The notes: generated by a model not told the origin, from the letters alone. Shown: positions 24,285-37,260, counted from the stretch's first letter. The stretch is 64,000 nucleotides of DNA from Eleusine coracana subsp. coracana (GCA_032690845.1 CM064417.1:39624432-39688431); one strand, 5' to 3'. A program made the numbers and translations.

Positions 24285-25665
24285 TGTCCATTCCAAGAGA
24301 AGGAAATGAGTATTGGAAGGATGAATATTCATTCACTTTAATGGGAATGCAAATTCTTGAAAAGCTTACTCATGATCTTGATAATTGCACAGAAATAAGC
24401 AAAGCAACATGCCTGATTCCAAAGATTGTAGGCTTCATAAGTTGCACCAACACCGGTGATACCCGAGAAAATTTTATTATAACTTCATCCTTGAAGCTGG
24501 TTGCAAAGCTATTAGACACAACAGGAGAGAGACTGGTATGATATTCAGACAAAAGATATTAGAGCAACCATTCCTACTGAGTAATCTCGTTGATATATTG
24601 GAAGACACAAGCAAACATATGGAACAAAACACAAACAGTCGATTGGGAGCTTCCAAATTATTATCCCTAAGTTAATGCAAGCATTTCTTGCTCTACATGG
24701 ATCATCAAACAAATACGATGATCACTCATTTCAAATAGTAGCCGGGGAAGCACTATCAAAACTAACAATAGAAAACAAAAATTACTGCACAGCTATGGTG
24801 GAGGAACCCGGGTACAAACTTAGAGAAACAGAAAATGCTTGAGGAAGATGACTGTATGTGGCAGCAAGTCTCATGTGGAGTCTTTGTGTGCACTCTAAAG
24901 ACAAGTTGAGCGATCAACACTTATTGCCTGCACTGCGAGTGGTAAATTTTCTAAATTAGTGACATATTATTTATATGAAAATTGTTATAAGCATATTTTT
25001 CTATGTTGCTATTGTCGATGTTTCAAAACAACAAGTTAGTTTGAAACAGACAACACAATACATATTTTACTTCATGAGATGTCAGCTACCACTTTATTCG
25101 AACCTCATGTGTAAAGTTTAATGGATTAATGCCTAAAATTAACGATATATGGTACGCTTTTGCGATGTAAAGAACTAACAATAATAATTAACCTTAGGTT
25201 ATTGACATTATTATTATTGCAGGCATTGGTGAAAATTATTGATGCGGAGGGAAAACCATTGGAGGCCTTGTTGACCTCGCTGCACAGATCTGCAATACCA
25301 TCCATAAAAGACGTGATCAATACGCTAATGTCAAATGCTGATGGGGCAGTTGTTGCTCAGAAGATCGTGAGTACTCTCAACTCCAACAAACAGAACCTTG
25401 AATGCCCTAGGATGAGAAGGGTGATGGTCCCGATGGCAATATCCATCCCAAAATCATGCCTTGACTACTTAAACATATTCAGAGAACAATGGATGAGGAA
25501 AGCACTATCCAAGATAGAGAGAATTTTAAATCTATACAGAGTGGACTACAAGTGTAATGTCTTGTACGAAAATGCTATAGTGATTTTAGAGAGTGATGAA
25601 CCTCTGTCTGACTAGTGGCTAGAGCAAAAAAGCTAATTGATCCCAAAACAGTTCGGGTAGTTTGA
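24285..25665 (+). pseudogene. 5'-truncated, frameshifted paralogue of the ARM/BLE2-like gene
   Basis: It matches exons 2 and 3 of the gene at 1021-5035, including GMQILEKLTHDLDNCTEI and NKYDDHSFQIVAGEALSKL. The intron position is identical: donor after 24941, acceptor before 25223. Compared with the intact copy it lacks the membrane exon and the minisatellite. It has a frameshift near 24535, a stop near 24675, a TGA near 24840 and a one-base loss near 25612 that creates a TAG, although readable homology continues to about 25665. The third exon (25223-25615) is still a clean frame. A duplicate that has decayed, now separated from its sister by the retroelement block. Confidence 0.85.
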
Positions 25666-25831
25666 TCAGTCGACATGCATAATTAATCATGTTTGGTATC
25701 TTTCAATTGGACTACAATTGATAATGCTGCCGCATTATGCTATTGTGATAAGTACAAAGATATAAGTGTTGCATTGATGCCATATGGGCCGTGGTTCTGT
25801 TATGATCAGCAAATATTGGACTCTGAATTTG

Positions 25832-26208
25832 GGGATGTTTGTTTTCCAAGCAGATTATTTAATCTAGATTATTGATGCTAGATTAAATAATCTAGATTAT
25901 ATAATCCAGATTAAATAATTTAAAAGAGTTATTTAGTCCAGCTTATTGTTGTCCAGCTTATTAGTTGTAAATAGGAGAAGATAATAATGCCCTTGGTGCC
26001 GGCGTGAGTGTATAGAAGCACGTGGGATCGATGGCATAAGTGGTTAATTTTCTTCAAATTAACAAGGGTAGTGGGGTTTTTGTCAAATAAACTAAAAAAA
26101 CACCTCTTAATGTGCTTATTGGATTATGATAATCTAGCTCACAGATTATTTAATCTGATCAAATAAGTTGATTTGTTTATTAAATAAGCTGGCCCTTAGT
26201 TGACTACT
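25832..26208. repeat. AT-rich DNA element with inverted subterminal repeats
   Basis: A perfect 16-bp inverted repeat (AGATTATTTAATCTAG at 25852-25867 and its complement at 25878-25893) is followed by further TTATTTAAT/ATAATCTAG words, and similar words recur in inverted orientation near 26128-26190. This suggests a small non-autonomous DNA transposon, but I could not find clean ends or a target duplication. Confidence 0.35.
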
Positions 26209-26331
26209 CGTTGTAGATATACGTCATGCATTTAAGTTGATGTACGATGCCATGTTGTCCCTTTTCTTCTAAGCAATTGTTCTTCATCTTTATTCATGTC
26301 ATAGTCCATACTAGAGACAAAGGTCGGAACT

Positions 26332-26546
26332 ACTCCATTCATCCTAATTTAGTTGACACTTTGAAACCCAACACGAGAATTAAGAAGAAGTGTAAAAGGT
26401 AGACGTATAAAAAATGAGGAGGAAAGAGATAGAGAGAGAGAGGTATATTAGAAAGACAGAATGTGCGTCAGGAAGTAAGAATGTCAATTATTTTAAAAAA
26501 ATTGGATAATGCTAGAATGCCAATTATTTTAGAAGTGAGGAGCAGT
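26332..26546. mobile_element. Degenerate Stowaway-type MITE
   Basis: The left end TACTCCATTCATCCTAATTTAG is roughly complementary to the right end (TTTTAGAAGTGAGGAGCAG). The right arm is partly duplicated (AATGTCAATTATTTTA, then AATGCCAATTATTTTA). Confidence 0.45.
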
Positions 26547-27142
26547 TTTTTCCAATTCTATGCTCGTGAGAAAACGGTAACTCTGTTGCTGCGCTTAGTT
26601 GGGTTCAAAGCCCATTGAACTTGTAAAGTTGCAACGCAAGTCATTGGGCCAAACTAACCGATGGAAACCTTTTGGCAGCTGAAACTTGGCCCCAACTCCC
26701 AAAGCAACCCAACGTCTCGCGTCATATGGTCTCACCTGACAGAGAACCGAAGACCCACGTCATTGACAGGTTGCGCTCGTGCGTGGTCCCACTGGTCATC
26801 GACCCACATCTACTCTACCATAATCCCCTCGGCTTCGCCGCGACAAGTTGACAGTCCGTCGCCTTCGCCCGCGGCCCCGCTCCCCCGACGCCACCCAGAG
26901 TCCAGCTCACCCACGCGGGCTCACGGCCACGGCTTCCGTGCGATCATCCACCACGAGAATCTACACCGTTCTAGATCGACGCCGGCCGACGCGACCGCCT
27001 CCCCCTGTCGCTCCGCCCGATCACGCATTGCCTGCGCCAACCTGCTTCCATTTTGAATTTTTTATTATCCGAGCGACTCTCTTTCATCTGCCCCCGCCGC
27101 CGCCGCCGCTGCTGCTAGGGTTCGGGTCCGCGGATTGTTCCA

Positions 27143-30100
27143 ATGGTGCACAGCGGCGGGATGATGGATCAGGAGGGCCGGAGCGCGGCCGCGGCCTCCA
27201 CTGCGGCGGCGGTGCCGAGGGCGGCGCGCCCGCCGAGGCCACGGAAGCTCAAGAGGCTCGGCGTGCGCCACCCGCTGAAGCACATTCGGTTCCTCGCGGC
27301 CGCCAAGATGGTGGCGGACGCCAAAGTGAGGGAGATTGGGGAGGCCACGCTGGTGGCAGCCCTTGCGGCGCCCGATGAGACTGAGACAGCGGACGAGGGG
27401 CCGGCGCACGTGTGCGGTGGGTGGAAGAGGTAACGGCCCCTGTGCTAATGGTGGTTTTGATTTGTGAAGTAGGCTTTAGACATACGGTGTTGGACGGCTA
27501 CATACAGCCTTCCTTATGGTAGAGTTTCTTATCTTTTAGCCATTCTTAGGTTCGATGCAGTTGTAGTTGATCGAATATGCCGGTTGAGCCTTCTTTTTGG
27601 TAGAGTTTCTTAGGTTCGATGCAGTTGTAGTTGATCGAATATACCTGTTGTGTAGAAATAACCGAGGTTCCTCAATTCAAATTTCTTCCATAAATTGCAG
27701 ACAAGAGATGCAGTTGCACCTAGTCAATTTATTATTCTCAAATTAGATGCTTAAAAGGAAAATCAATAGCCCAGGATCCTTGCTGCTCATGTGTATGAAT
27801 CAGAAATATTTACTGCCCGAAGATCATATGCACATGTCCCAGTTTGAAACTAAATCGACGTGTTGGTTCTGTACATAATAAATTATTAAAAAATAGTCAG
27901 GTATGTAGCTCTCCATGTGAAGGATAGATCGATCCTTGATGTTCGCATTAGTTTCAGGTGCACAGTAGAATCGCAGCCACTTAAGTTGTCTCCTATTTTT
28001 TATTAACTAGTGCATACGGATACTCAGATATCATGGTACAGTTCAAGTAGTAACAATATGATATTATACAATCCAAAAGGAAAACAGAAACACAGAGGAA
28101 GCTTTTTAATGGCGTTAGCCGATTGTATGTCTATCAGTTTTCATTCTCATGTAAATACATTGCGCGTTGTGGTAATGGTAGACTGTCAGAGCACAAGGAA
28201 ATATCATGTAGTCTTCACTCAACTGCCACCCTTTTATGCTCTTTACATCAATATCACTTCAAGTTGGAGAACTCTCAACTCATTAGATTTTGGTCTGACT
28301 AGGTAATTTGTCATGCCGAATTAAATAGCTTCAAATTAATGGTGGTTTCACTTCTGTTACAAAAAAGGAAAATTCGGGGCAACTCTCCCTTTCTGAGAAA
28401 AATACTGTTTGATGTTTGTGGGTTGTCTGAGTTGCTTAACAAAATAATTCCGACATATGGAAGCCATTAGTTGGTGCATCACTCCCATTCCCAAGTCACC
28501 ACATCCTTTTGTCTGTAGTTCTCTATAAAACTTATCCTCCCTATATTGCATCATCTTGTTGTTTGTTATGGGAACCACACTGCTTTTTGGGATGTATTTT
28601 TAGGGTCAATGCATGCGTTGTTGTGATGCTATAGCTTTCAACGTTTTGCCTGCGGATACAGAGGGAACTGTCGCATCAAAAAAAAAAATAGAGAGGGAAC
28701 TGGTAGTGGTACTTCTGTTGTGTGAAGTGGCTTGAAATGAGAGAAAACTGGTGTTGCTTCTAAACCCAGGTTCAGCTGAGGGAATGATAGCTGTTGATTT
28801 GGCATTCTTGTCTTTTTGAGGGGGCTTAATGTATTTTGGAAAATTCATAAGTTGGGTTTTCTCTAAGTTGTGCTATTAAGGTACACGTAGCTCAAGCTTT
28901 TCGCAGTTTTAAGGTTAAGCTTAAGCTCAAGCATTTCACAATTACATGCAGCCAATATTTATTTTATATTACAAATCAAGAATTAAATCATGAATCTAAA
29001 AGGCAGAATATGTGACTATCCAAAATAGTGTTTTAGTTGGTGACTGATTGCTATAAGCTTGAGGATATATTCAGAAGGTTGTTGATTTTATTCATTGGTT
29101 AAAACTGCCACAAACTTATTCTTCTTATATCAAGTATGATGCATGCATGGGTGCATGCGAGTCAGTACCACCGAGCTCCCGTCAATCTCTCCATAACTGG
29201 GAGGTCCTTTTGTCATCCATTCAGAGATCGCATAAGTTGTTTGACCTATGAAATGCATGTTTTGCAGCGAGGATGGAAGTCTAAAATGTGGATATTCGAG
29301 CCTTAAGGGGAGAAGAGCAAGCATGGAAGACTTCTACGACATAAAATCATCAAAAATTGATGATAATCAAATAAACTTGTTTGGAGTATTTGATGGTCAG
29401 GCATTCATTTTCCAAACACCTTATTTACTCTATCTAGTGAGCCTAACAATTTTTCTCATTGCAGGTCATGGTGGTACCCATGCTGCTGAGTATTTGAAGG
29501 AACACTTGTTTCTAAACCTCTTGAAACATCCAGCTTTCATTACTGATATAAAATCTGCAATAAGTATGGCATTTTTCCACATTTGCTTCTTCAAGAATGA
29601 TGCAATGCATTTGTTAGTGATCTAACTAATAACAAATCACAGGTGAGGCCTATAAACAAACTGACTCAGACTTTTTGCATGCTGAAAGCAATAGTCTTAG
29701 AGAGTATGGATCGACAGCATCAACGGCAATTTTGGTTGGAAACTGTCTATATGTGGCAAATGTTGGTGATTCACGAGCTGTTATATCAAAGGCAGGCAAA
29801 GGTGCAAGTGCAAACCTCTCTTTTTTTCAGTCATTTCTATATAGCTTCATTAAAATTACATGCTTGTCCATGTTGTAACATTAGAATTTAACTATTTTTC
29901 ATTTAAAGCGGTGAATATTTTATTACCTTACTGTAACTTCTGTGCATCTTGATGCCTAGTGAATCGGTGCAGAACATGTATTTGATTACCTGTTATCTTG
30001 ATTCTTGGCCTGACCTTTTCGTATAAGACCGATGCTCAAAATGGAATAAAAAATGGGACTCGGTTTTTTCTGATGGTAGTTATCACGGCCCAGTGCCCAG

Positions 30101-31897
30101 CTAAATGCTATATTAGAGATCAAACAATTTTACTAATTGTGACCATAAATGCAACAAGGCAGGCTGCATATTTTTTTTTTCTTTTGGAATCAACCTATTT
30201 CCTTTTATTCAAGTCACTTCTACTGAAGAAGAATAAAGTATTATGCAAACTGAAGCGATTGATGCTCTCATAATTACAGTTTATTTACTCCTTCACTATA
30301 ATCGGTGTTGTATATTTGCCCAAGGAAAAATGGGAAGTGATCCTGTTTAGCCTAAAACTCTCTCCTGTTGAGTGCACTTTTATTGAATTTATACGCATCC
30401 TATGATATGTTGGATCGTTGTTAAAGCATTTTTTGCTACTCTTGTTTGTAGCTATTCCACTCTCTGATGATCACAAACCAAATAGAAGTGATGAGCAAAA
30501 ACGGATTGAGAATGCTGGAGGATTTGTTACATTTTCCGGTATGTTGAATGGATCATATCAACTACTTGGCGGGGATGTCTGGTTGTCTTTCCACCAAAGT
30601 CATTACTACCTCTACTTATATGGTTGAAAATCAATTATATATTTCAAGGGTTTCTTGTAATGATCCTTCAGATGATGATGGCAGATACACTTTGCAGGAA
30701 CATGGAGGGTAGGTGGTATACTTGCAATGTCTCGTGCATTTGGCAATCGTTTCTTGAAGCAGTTTGTTGTTGCAGAGCCTGAGATTCAGGTGATCCATTT
30801 ATGCGAATGACTTTGCATTTCATCGGTTGGTGTATGCTTGTGGTCACAAATGACAAATTGAAACACTTGGATAATATTTTGCCAGGAACAAAAAATAGAT
30901 GGTGAATTGGAGTTTCTAATTTTAGCAAGTGATGGACTGTGGGATGTGGTGTCAAATGAGGTTAGTATGGCATATTCCAAATTCAATGCACTTATATGCT
31001 TTGCTTTCCTGTTGTTATTTGTTAGGTAAAAAAAGTATAGGGAAATCCCAAAGTAGGTATATGTGCAGCACTGGCAGCTGGATCATGACAGTTTATAGTG
31101 ATTTTAGCATAGTGCCCTAACTGATTTGACATTCCAATGGTCCTATCGGTAACCATTGTTTAGCTGCAATAGTGCAAACTACTTTTGGTAGCGCCATATA
31201 AACATGGCTTAGAAAAATAGTGCTGGATTCTATGTTGTGGATGCTAGTCTTAACTTAAACATATGCAATTATTGATTGTAGTTGAAAGCATAGTGTTTTG
31301 CAAAATTGGTGTAAGAAGGTACTCGCTTCATTCTCATATGAAGTTAGGACTTAGGACTTCATGTTTAGTGCCACTTTGAACCAAACAACCTGTCCTAGCG
31401 TCATGTAAATAGGAACCGAAGGAGTATCTTGGTAAATGGAATGACCGAATGAGCACCTACAGGATACAAGTCCTTTTTTTTTTTTTTTTGTTAGGGAGAC
31501 CTGGTTTGCCATTTCACTTGAAAAATATTGAGGACTGTACCTCAAATGGTTTTACTTGTTCAGCCATTCAATACTCTAAAAATTGCATGGTATGATGTAC
31601 TAAATTCAAAAAAGAAAAAAGATCATGTGTTACTTGGACGACAATACTAAGAATTAGCAGAACTCAGCTTTACTCCCTTTTTCTTTACTAATTTGTATGC
31701 ATGGTATCTAATAAATGTGGCTGTTCCAGCATGCTGTTGCATTTGTCAAGGGAGAGGATGGCCCTGAGGCTGCAGCCCAGAAGCTGACTGAGATTGCCTT
31801 CAAGCGAGGGAGCACTGACAATATAACGTGCATTGTTGTTGAATTTTGTCATGATAAGATGGGCGATGATTCGCCCCAATCAACCAATCAAAGTTGA
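27143..31897 (+). CDS. Protein phosphatase 2C (PP2C/PPM family), 8 exons
   Basis: Exons: 27143-27429, 29268-29395, 29465-29563, 29643-29801, 30452-30538, 30698-30789, 30886-30960, 31730-31897. Total 1095 bases, 364 residues. It removes phosphate from Ser/Thr in signalling proteins, using two metal ions. Motifs: RRASMED (residues 111-117), FGVFDGHGG (134-142), STASTAILVG, VANVGDSRAV, DDHKPNRSDE, GGILAMSRAFGN, ILASDGLWDVV and GSTDNITCIVV; the metal-binding Asp residues are kept. The first 96 residues are an Ala/Arg/Lys-rich extension with no recognised domain. The catalytic core resembles plant PP2Cs such as Arabidopsis At4g31750 rather than the ABA co-receptor group. All introns are GT-AG; intron 1 is 1.8 kb. 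The start was chosen as the first ATG of the frame that joins exon 2 in phase. Confidence 0.92.
27518..27655 (+). repeat. 64-bp-period tandem duplication in PP2C intron 1
   Basis: The 34-base segment at 27545-27578 (starting CTTAGGTTCGATGCAG) recurs exactly at 27609-27642, with similar flanks (GGTAGAGTTTCTTA). Confidence 0.85.
28660..28702 (+). mobile_element. Poly(A) micro-insertion 1 with 11-bp direct repeats
   Basis: AGAGGGAACTG occurs at 28660-28670 and 28692-28702. Between them are only 21 bases, TCGCATC, a run of 11 A and TAG. This has the form of a retroposed sequence truncated almost to its poly(A) tail, in PP2C intron 1. Confidence 0.6.
31320..31426. mobile_element. Stowaway-type MITE in PP2C intron 7
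   Basis: Bounded by TA dinucleotides, with imperfect inverted ends: TACTCGCTTCATTCTCATAT against the complement of AATAGGAACCGAAGGAGTA. About 105 bp. Confidence 0.55.
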
Positions 31898-32555
31898 TTT
31901 CATCATTGCTTATTCTGGATTTGCTGGCATCATCAGTAATCGTGATGTAGCAGCTCGAAATATGATATCTTCATTGGCAGCTTATATATTCGTTCTTTCA
32001 TAGTTTCAGTCATTTTGTTTTTTCGTAAGAAGCGTAGCTTAAGCGCATTTCCCATGCTGTTTTCTGGCTCCCGTGCGGCGGTGCCTCTAATCGATTGTCT
32101 TATTCAGGCATTGGCGTGTTCCATCTTTTTCGACCTGCTAAATTTCAATGGGCAGTGACATGGTAACTTCGATCTCTTTCGCAACGTCTGCTTTAATGAT
32201 ACTGCCCACTCATGTGTTCGGACGAGGTGCGCACCTGGGTTCAAATTCGAACACATAGGAAAGGAATTGTTTCGGTGGAGATTAGTACAAAATGGATTTT
32301 CGTTGTTCTTAAATTAAACAAAGGAAATGTGGAATATGTCAGAACCATAGGTTCAAAAACCGTTAAAAACTGGGTAGTTTTTGCGTTTTTTGGTGAAACT
32401 GGGTTTATCAAAAAACCGACCCTGTGTACTCACAACCCAAGCCCGCGGCCCGCACAGCTTTAAAAAGATCCCTCGAAAAATCTTATCTTCTCGTCGCCGC
32501 GCGCCAAGCCGCAGAACCCACAGGCATACTTCTTCCAAAAACCCACGCGCCGGAG
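31898..32555. other. PP2C 3' UTR and helicase promoter/5' UTR
   Basis: The first part is presumably 3' UTR of the phosphatase. From about 32430 the sequence turns C-rich, as is usual upstream of grass start codons. Nothing else is recognised. Confidence 0.4.
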
Positions 32556-35500
32556 ATGGCTGGCGGCGACCTCCTCCTACGCACCCACGCCGGTGCCCCA
32601 GTCCTTGCCAGGGCCCTCCCCAACCGCCTCCACGTCCCCGCGCGGCCCCGCCGAAGCCCGGTGTCTCCCCTGGCCGCCGCCAAGGTTGGCGTCGTCGGCC
32701 GGGTCAAGTCGGGCGCCCACGCGGCCGTACAAAAGCGGCGTCGGAGTGACGCGGAGGAGGTCCGACAGTTCTCCAGGGTGGTCACGAGGAGGGACGCTAT
32801 CGACGAGGATGAGGAGGACGGGGAAGGGGAGACTCTGGAATTGGGTGCTGCGAAGAGTGGCGATGAGGGAGAAGGTGTGGATGGGTCGTACCTCAGTGAG
32901 ACAAGGTAATGACGCGCGCAGTAATTCAGAATCCTAACTGCAACGTTCTCACATATTGTTCAGGAAGAACTCCGGTACTCCAGTTTTTGTTACTCTTATT
33001 CTATGATGTAATTCGATGATGAATGATTCCTTATCTCGTCACTGACGAATTCAATTCTCGCTGATTGTATCAGTGGCCTGTGTGAGTCTAAACGTATAGT
33101 AGATTACAACTCAGTTTAGAGTTTCTTGACTCTAATCTCTTCTAGAGTATAGTTCCTCATCTCGGTGAGTTGGGGATATAATTTGAAATTGCAAAGCACT
33201 GGTTGCTTCCCTGTCAGTAGATTATTGTGAGTTATCTTTGAGTTTGAAGCTTTCAAGTTCGGTTCATTGACTTTATGCATATTGCAGGTTCGATCAGTGT
33301 GCTCTTTCTCCCTTATCATTGAAAGGCGTCAAAGATGCTGGATATGTAAGGATGACCGAGGTTCAGGAGGCAACTTTGCCAGTAATCCTTCAAGGTCAGT
33401 GAAAATGAACATATTATTGTTTCGCCTTGATATCAATATATTGACAATCTGGAAGGTTATATTTCAATATTTTTTTGTAACGTAGGCAAGGATGTTTTGG
33501 CAAAAGCAAAGACTGGAACAGGAAAAACTGTTGCCTTCTTGGTATTGCATCTGGTTCTTCAATCAATTTGTCAATTTGGTGCCATTAATAACAACTGGAC
33601 TACTGCAGAGGCACCATTTAGTAATTACATTCTGACTTGAGTATTCACCTTTTGGTTCAGCTTCCAGCCATTGAGGTGCTCTCGACATTACCTCATCAGC
33701 GGAATCAGTTACGGCCACCAATAAATTTTCTGGTGATGTGCCCAACTAGGGAACTTGCAAACCAAGTGGCTGTCGAGGCCAGGAAGCTTCTCAAGTATCA
33801 TCGGTCACTGGGTGTGCAGGTTGTAATTGGTGGCACACGGTTAACTCAAGAGCAACGAAGCATGCAAGCTAACCCGTGTCAGGTTGTAACTTGTAAGCAT
33901 CAGTTACAGTGTTCACATCTAGGTGTGATATTTTGATACTAACACATGACACTCTTATGATAGATTCTTGTTGCTACACCTGGAAGGCTCAAGGATCATC
34001 TTGAGAACACACCTGGCTTTTCTACTCGACTTAAAGGTGTGAAGGTTCTTGTTCTTGATGAAGCTGACCGCCTATTGGATATGGGATTCAGAAGAGATAT
34101 TGAGAAAATTATTGCTTCAATTCCTAGAGAACGACAGACACTGTTGTTTTCTGCTACTGTTCCAGAAGAGGTATTTCTCCTTTTTTTTAATCTGGTTTTG
34201 GTACCTCAAACAATCTGATTAATTGGAGATCTATTGTTAGGTCCGTCAAATTTCTCACGTTGCAATGAGGAAGGATTATAGGTTCATCAACACTGTTAAA
34301 GAGGGTGATGAGGACACACATTCACAGGTTTCGATCTGACATTTTATTTTGTAATTGTAAAATTGAAAGCTTGGTAGGTCTTGAGTTACATACTTTACTT
34401 TTGCTACATCAGGTGAGCCAGACGTATATGGTTGCACCTCTACAACAGCACTTTTCTATCTTATATGATGTACTGAAGAAGCATGTCGCAGAGGATGCAG
34501 ATTACAAAGTAAGTTACCTTAACATTTTGCCAACTTATATCTTAGGAACTTTCCTGTATGTCATTTCCGCTGTAAATTTTGCAGGTTATTATATTCTGTA
34601 CTACTGCAATGGTCACCAAACTTGTGGCTGAAGTTCTTTCCGAGCTAAAATTGAACATAAGAGAGATCCATTCCAGAAAGTCACAGTCTGCAAGGACCAA
34701 GGTCTCAGATGAATTCCGGAAGTCTAAGGGATTGATACTGGTCAGTTCTGATGTATCTGCCCGTGGTGTTGACTATCCTGATGTCACCCTTGTAATACAG
34801 GTGTGTTATGGTATTATTCGTTTCACCATATCTTCATGATTCTGATAGGAGTTATGTTAAACTGCCAATCCCTAGCTTTAATTCATGAATGTCTGTAAAC
34901 CAGAGCTATTGGCACTCACACCTCATCTCTGTATCATGGACACATATGAGTTATAAACTATGAGATCATGAATATGTTACTTTTTTCCATAGAAATGAGC
35001 AGTGCAATTTCCTTTCTTGTGCAGGTTGGAATTCCTGCCGATAGAGAACAATATATACATAGACTTGGCAGAACTGGACGGAAAGGCAAGGAAGGGCAAG
35101 GACTCTTACTGTTGGCTCCTTGGGAAAAGTATTTTATTGGCACCGTTAAGGATCTAACAATATCAGAAGCTGGGATACCTTCAGTAGACACAAGTGTTGA
35201 GACGGAAGTAAGTAGTACATTATTTACTTGCCATCTACGCTCATGTGATTAATTGGGACTATGTTAAAGTTTAACTGTGCAAGTTCTTTTTCTGCCAGCT
35301 CAAGAACACTCAAATTAGCCTATAAGTATAACATTCTCAATGTCATCTTATTTCTTCTTAATTTGATAGGTCAAAAATGCCATTCGAAAAGTAGAGATGA
35401 AGAGCAAAGAATGTGCTTATCAAGCATGGCTAGGATACTACAACTCAAACAAGACCATTGGTCGAGACAAGTCCAGACTTGTTCGTCTAGCAGAAGAGTT

Positions 35501-35597
35501 CAGCCAGAGCATGGGTCTTACGGTTCCTCCAGCCATACCTATGAAAATTCTCCGAAAGATGGGTCTTAACAATGTTCCTGGGCTGCGTTCATCATAA
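32556..35597 (+). CDS. DEAD-box ATP-dependent RNA helicase, RH25/26/31 type (copy 1)
   Basis: Exons: 32556-32905, 33288-33394, 33486-33541, 33661-33882, 33964-34170, 34241-34327, 34413-34508, 34585-34800, 35025-35207, 35370-35597. Total 1752 bases, 583 residues. It unwinds or remodels RNA using ATP. All motifs are present: Q-motif region, AKTGTGKT (Lys166), PTRELA, TPGRL, DEAD (277-280), SAT, SSDVSARGVDYPDV and HRLGRTGR. The C-terminus ends in the family phrase MGLNNVPGLRS. The N-terminus (MAGGDLLLRTHAGAP..., Arg/Pro-rich, few acids) looks like an organelle transit peptide; a plastid or mitochondrial site is inferred, not shown. An acidic linker (DEDEEDGEGE) precedes the core. A tandem paralogue with the same intron positions lies 2.2 kb downstream. 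Confidence 0.93.
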
Positions 35598-36393
35598 TCT
35601 TGATGCTCCAGTATCAAGCAGTACTTATTCTAGAACACAGCATGGTGTCAACACTTGACAGCAATGATCATATCAACCTCGTAAGCACTATATTGCTGTA
35701 CTCCACTAATGCCGATATTTCACACTGGGAGATTTGTTTGGTGAAGTGAAGGTTGGAAGTTCGGCAAACGCCTTCTTCGCTTTCTACCCATACACAAGGT
35801 CCAGAAATTCTTTGCTCAAGTTGACGGGTGTATTTGGACCCAAATATGATTTAGTCCACTATCAACAGAAAGTTCAGAAGGACCAGATTATTCTTCACAG
35901 ATAACAGTTTCCCGCTAGAATAGTGATCTGTATGAAATGTATTACCCTGGGAGTCCCCAACCTCTCCTTTCACAATTGGGTATTTCCTGTTAAGTGATGT
36001 GCATTTGCTCACTGTACTACAGCTCATCAGCAGATAGTTATTGGGATAGGCCTATTTTGATCTACTGTTTCTAGTAATATCATTTACTCAGATGCTAAGC
36101 TTACTAACTTATCGACATATGTATCTATTGCCCTGTTATTCTGTTTGTGTTAGACTTTCAGTTATCAAATTTGTATTAAATTTTTTGTCAGATGTATTTT
36201 CGAAAATCCATTATGAGCTCTCCCTATCCCTACATTATTTTTGCGGGGGTAAGGCCTGCCGCTGAAACCCTTCCCCAGACCCCGCACAGTGCGGGAGCTC
36301 TCAGCACTGGGTACGGCCTTTTTATGATGTTTAAAGTTCTAGGCTAATTTAGATCAAATGCAATCTGAGCTGGTGTAATGTGAAACGAAGCGT

Positions 36394-36499
36394 TACTCCC
36401 TCCGTTTCTGAAATCCTGTCGTTTCGGACAAACAAAATAAACTAAAAAATAGTTACAGAGCTGTGTCTGAACGACAATAATTTAAGGAAGGAGAGAGTA
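36394..36499. mobile_element. Stowaway MITE
   Basis: TA-bounded, with ends CTCCCTCCGTTTCTGAAAT and the complement of ATTTAAGGAAGGAGAGAG. The CTCCCTCCG terminus is the classic Stowaway sequence. Confidence 0.85.
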
Positions 36500-36631
36500 T
36501 ATAGTACTACAAGTTTTTTTTACGTGAAAAATATAGCAACTTGATAACAAGTTTCAAGAAATACAATTCGGAAAGATGTGGTAACGATATTTCCCCGGAA
36601 ACGGATCCTCTGTTGTGCACAGCAACCATAA

Positions 36632-36956
36632 GAGCATCCACAATGCAGCGTCGCACCATACCTTCACGGTTCAGTTCGGTTTTCTAAAGTTCAACTCTCT
36701 CAACGAACATATGCCCCACAAACAACTTAAAAAATCTCGCTCTCGCGTCCTTAAGAGTAAGCATCGTCGAGCATGGGTAAAGGAAAGTGCAGCTGTTGTT
36801 TGCTATAAATATTATTTTATTCCCACGGTGCGGCTACAATCGAACCGAGTTTGAGCGTCGATTTTGAAGTCTGACACTCATGGTTCGGCTGCTCCAATGT
36901 GCGTGGTTCGGGTTTTAGAACCCATGGTTCGCTTTTGAACAACGTTGTGGCTGCTC
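36632..36956. mobile_element. Tourist-like (PIF/Harbinger) MITE with TAA target duplication
   Basis: TAA occurs at 36629-36631 and 36957-36959. The ends are GAGCATCCACAATG and the complement of CGTTGTGGCTGCTC (12 of 14 pair). 325 bp. A three-base T/A target duplication and GAGCATC termini fit Tourist-type elements. Confidence 0.75.
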
Positions 36957-37120
36957 TAACGTGCCTTCGGTGTTTCAACTGCATAGGCCTTCTTTTTGTC
37001 TCAGCTAGGCTGGAGTTTTATTTTATTTCTTCTTTTTTTCCATCAAACAATTTTGTTATGACTTGTTTTTATTTATTCTCGTTTTTGCTGGGTTGGAGTT
37101 TAATTTTACATATTTTTTAA

Positions 37121-37260
37121 CCTTTAATCGACTAAAAACTTTCAAACAATAGTTTGTTACTTTATGTTTTGATTTTTCTTTTATAAGATTATCTCTATAA
37201 TAATTATAAACTGATGGATCTAGATCCAATGGCTCAAAATGGTGACAACTGAAAATTAAA
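37121..37260. repeat. Dispersed AT-rich repeat, copy A
   Basis: The segment with TTTGTTACTTTATGTTTT, ATTATCTCTATAATAATTA and a GGCTCAAAATGGTGA tail matches, with differences, the sequence at 57171-57360. The family is not recognised. Confidence 0.55.

Larger units (their letters stand above)
25666..27142. other. Spacer between the ARM pseudogene and the PP2C gene
   Basis: It holds an AT-rich element with subterminal TTATTTAATC words (about 25832-26208), a degenerate Stowaway copy (26332-26546) and a C-rich stretch from about 26640 that is probably the PP2C promoter and 5' UTR. The short open frames in the C-rich part have no recognisable product. Confidence 0.5.

Noticed and set aside
31470..31490. 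T run in PP2C intron 7 as another poly(A) micro-insertion
   Set aside because: No direct repeats flank it.
32200..32260. A GGTTCAAATTC word resembling a tRNA or SINE B box
   Set aside because: No matching A box, acceptor stem or poly(A) end at the proper distance.
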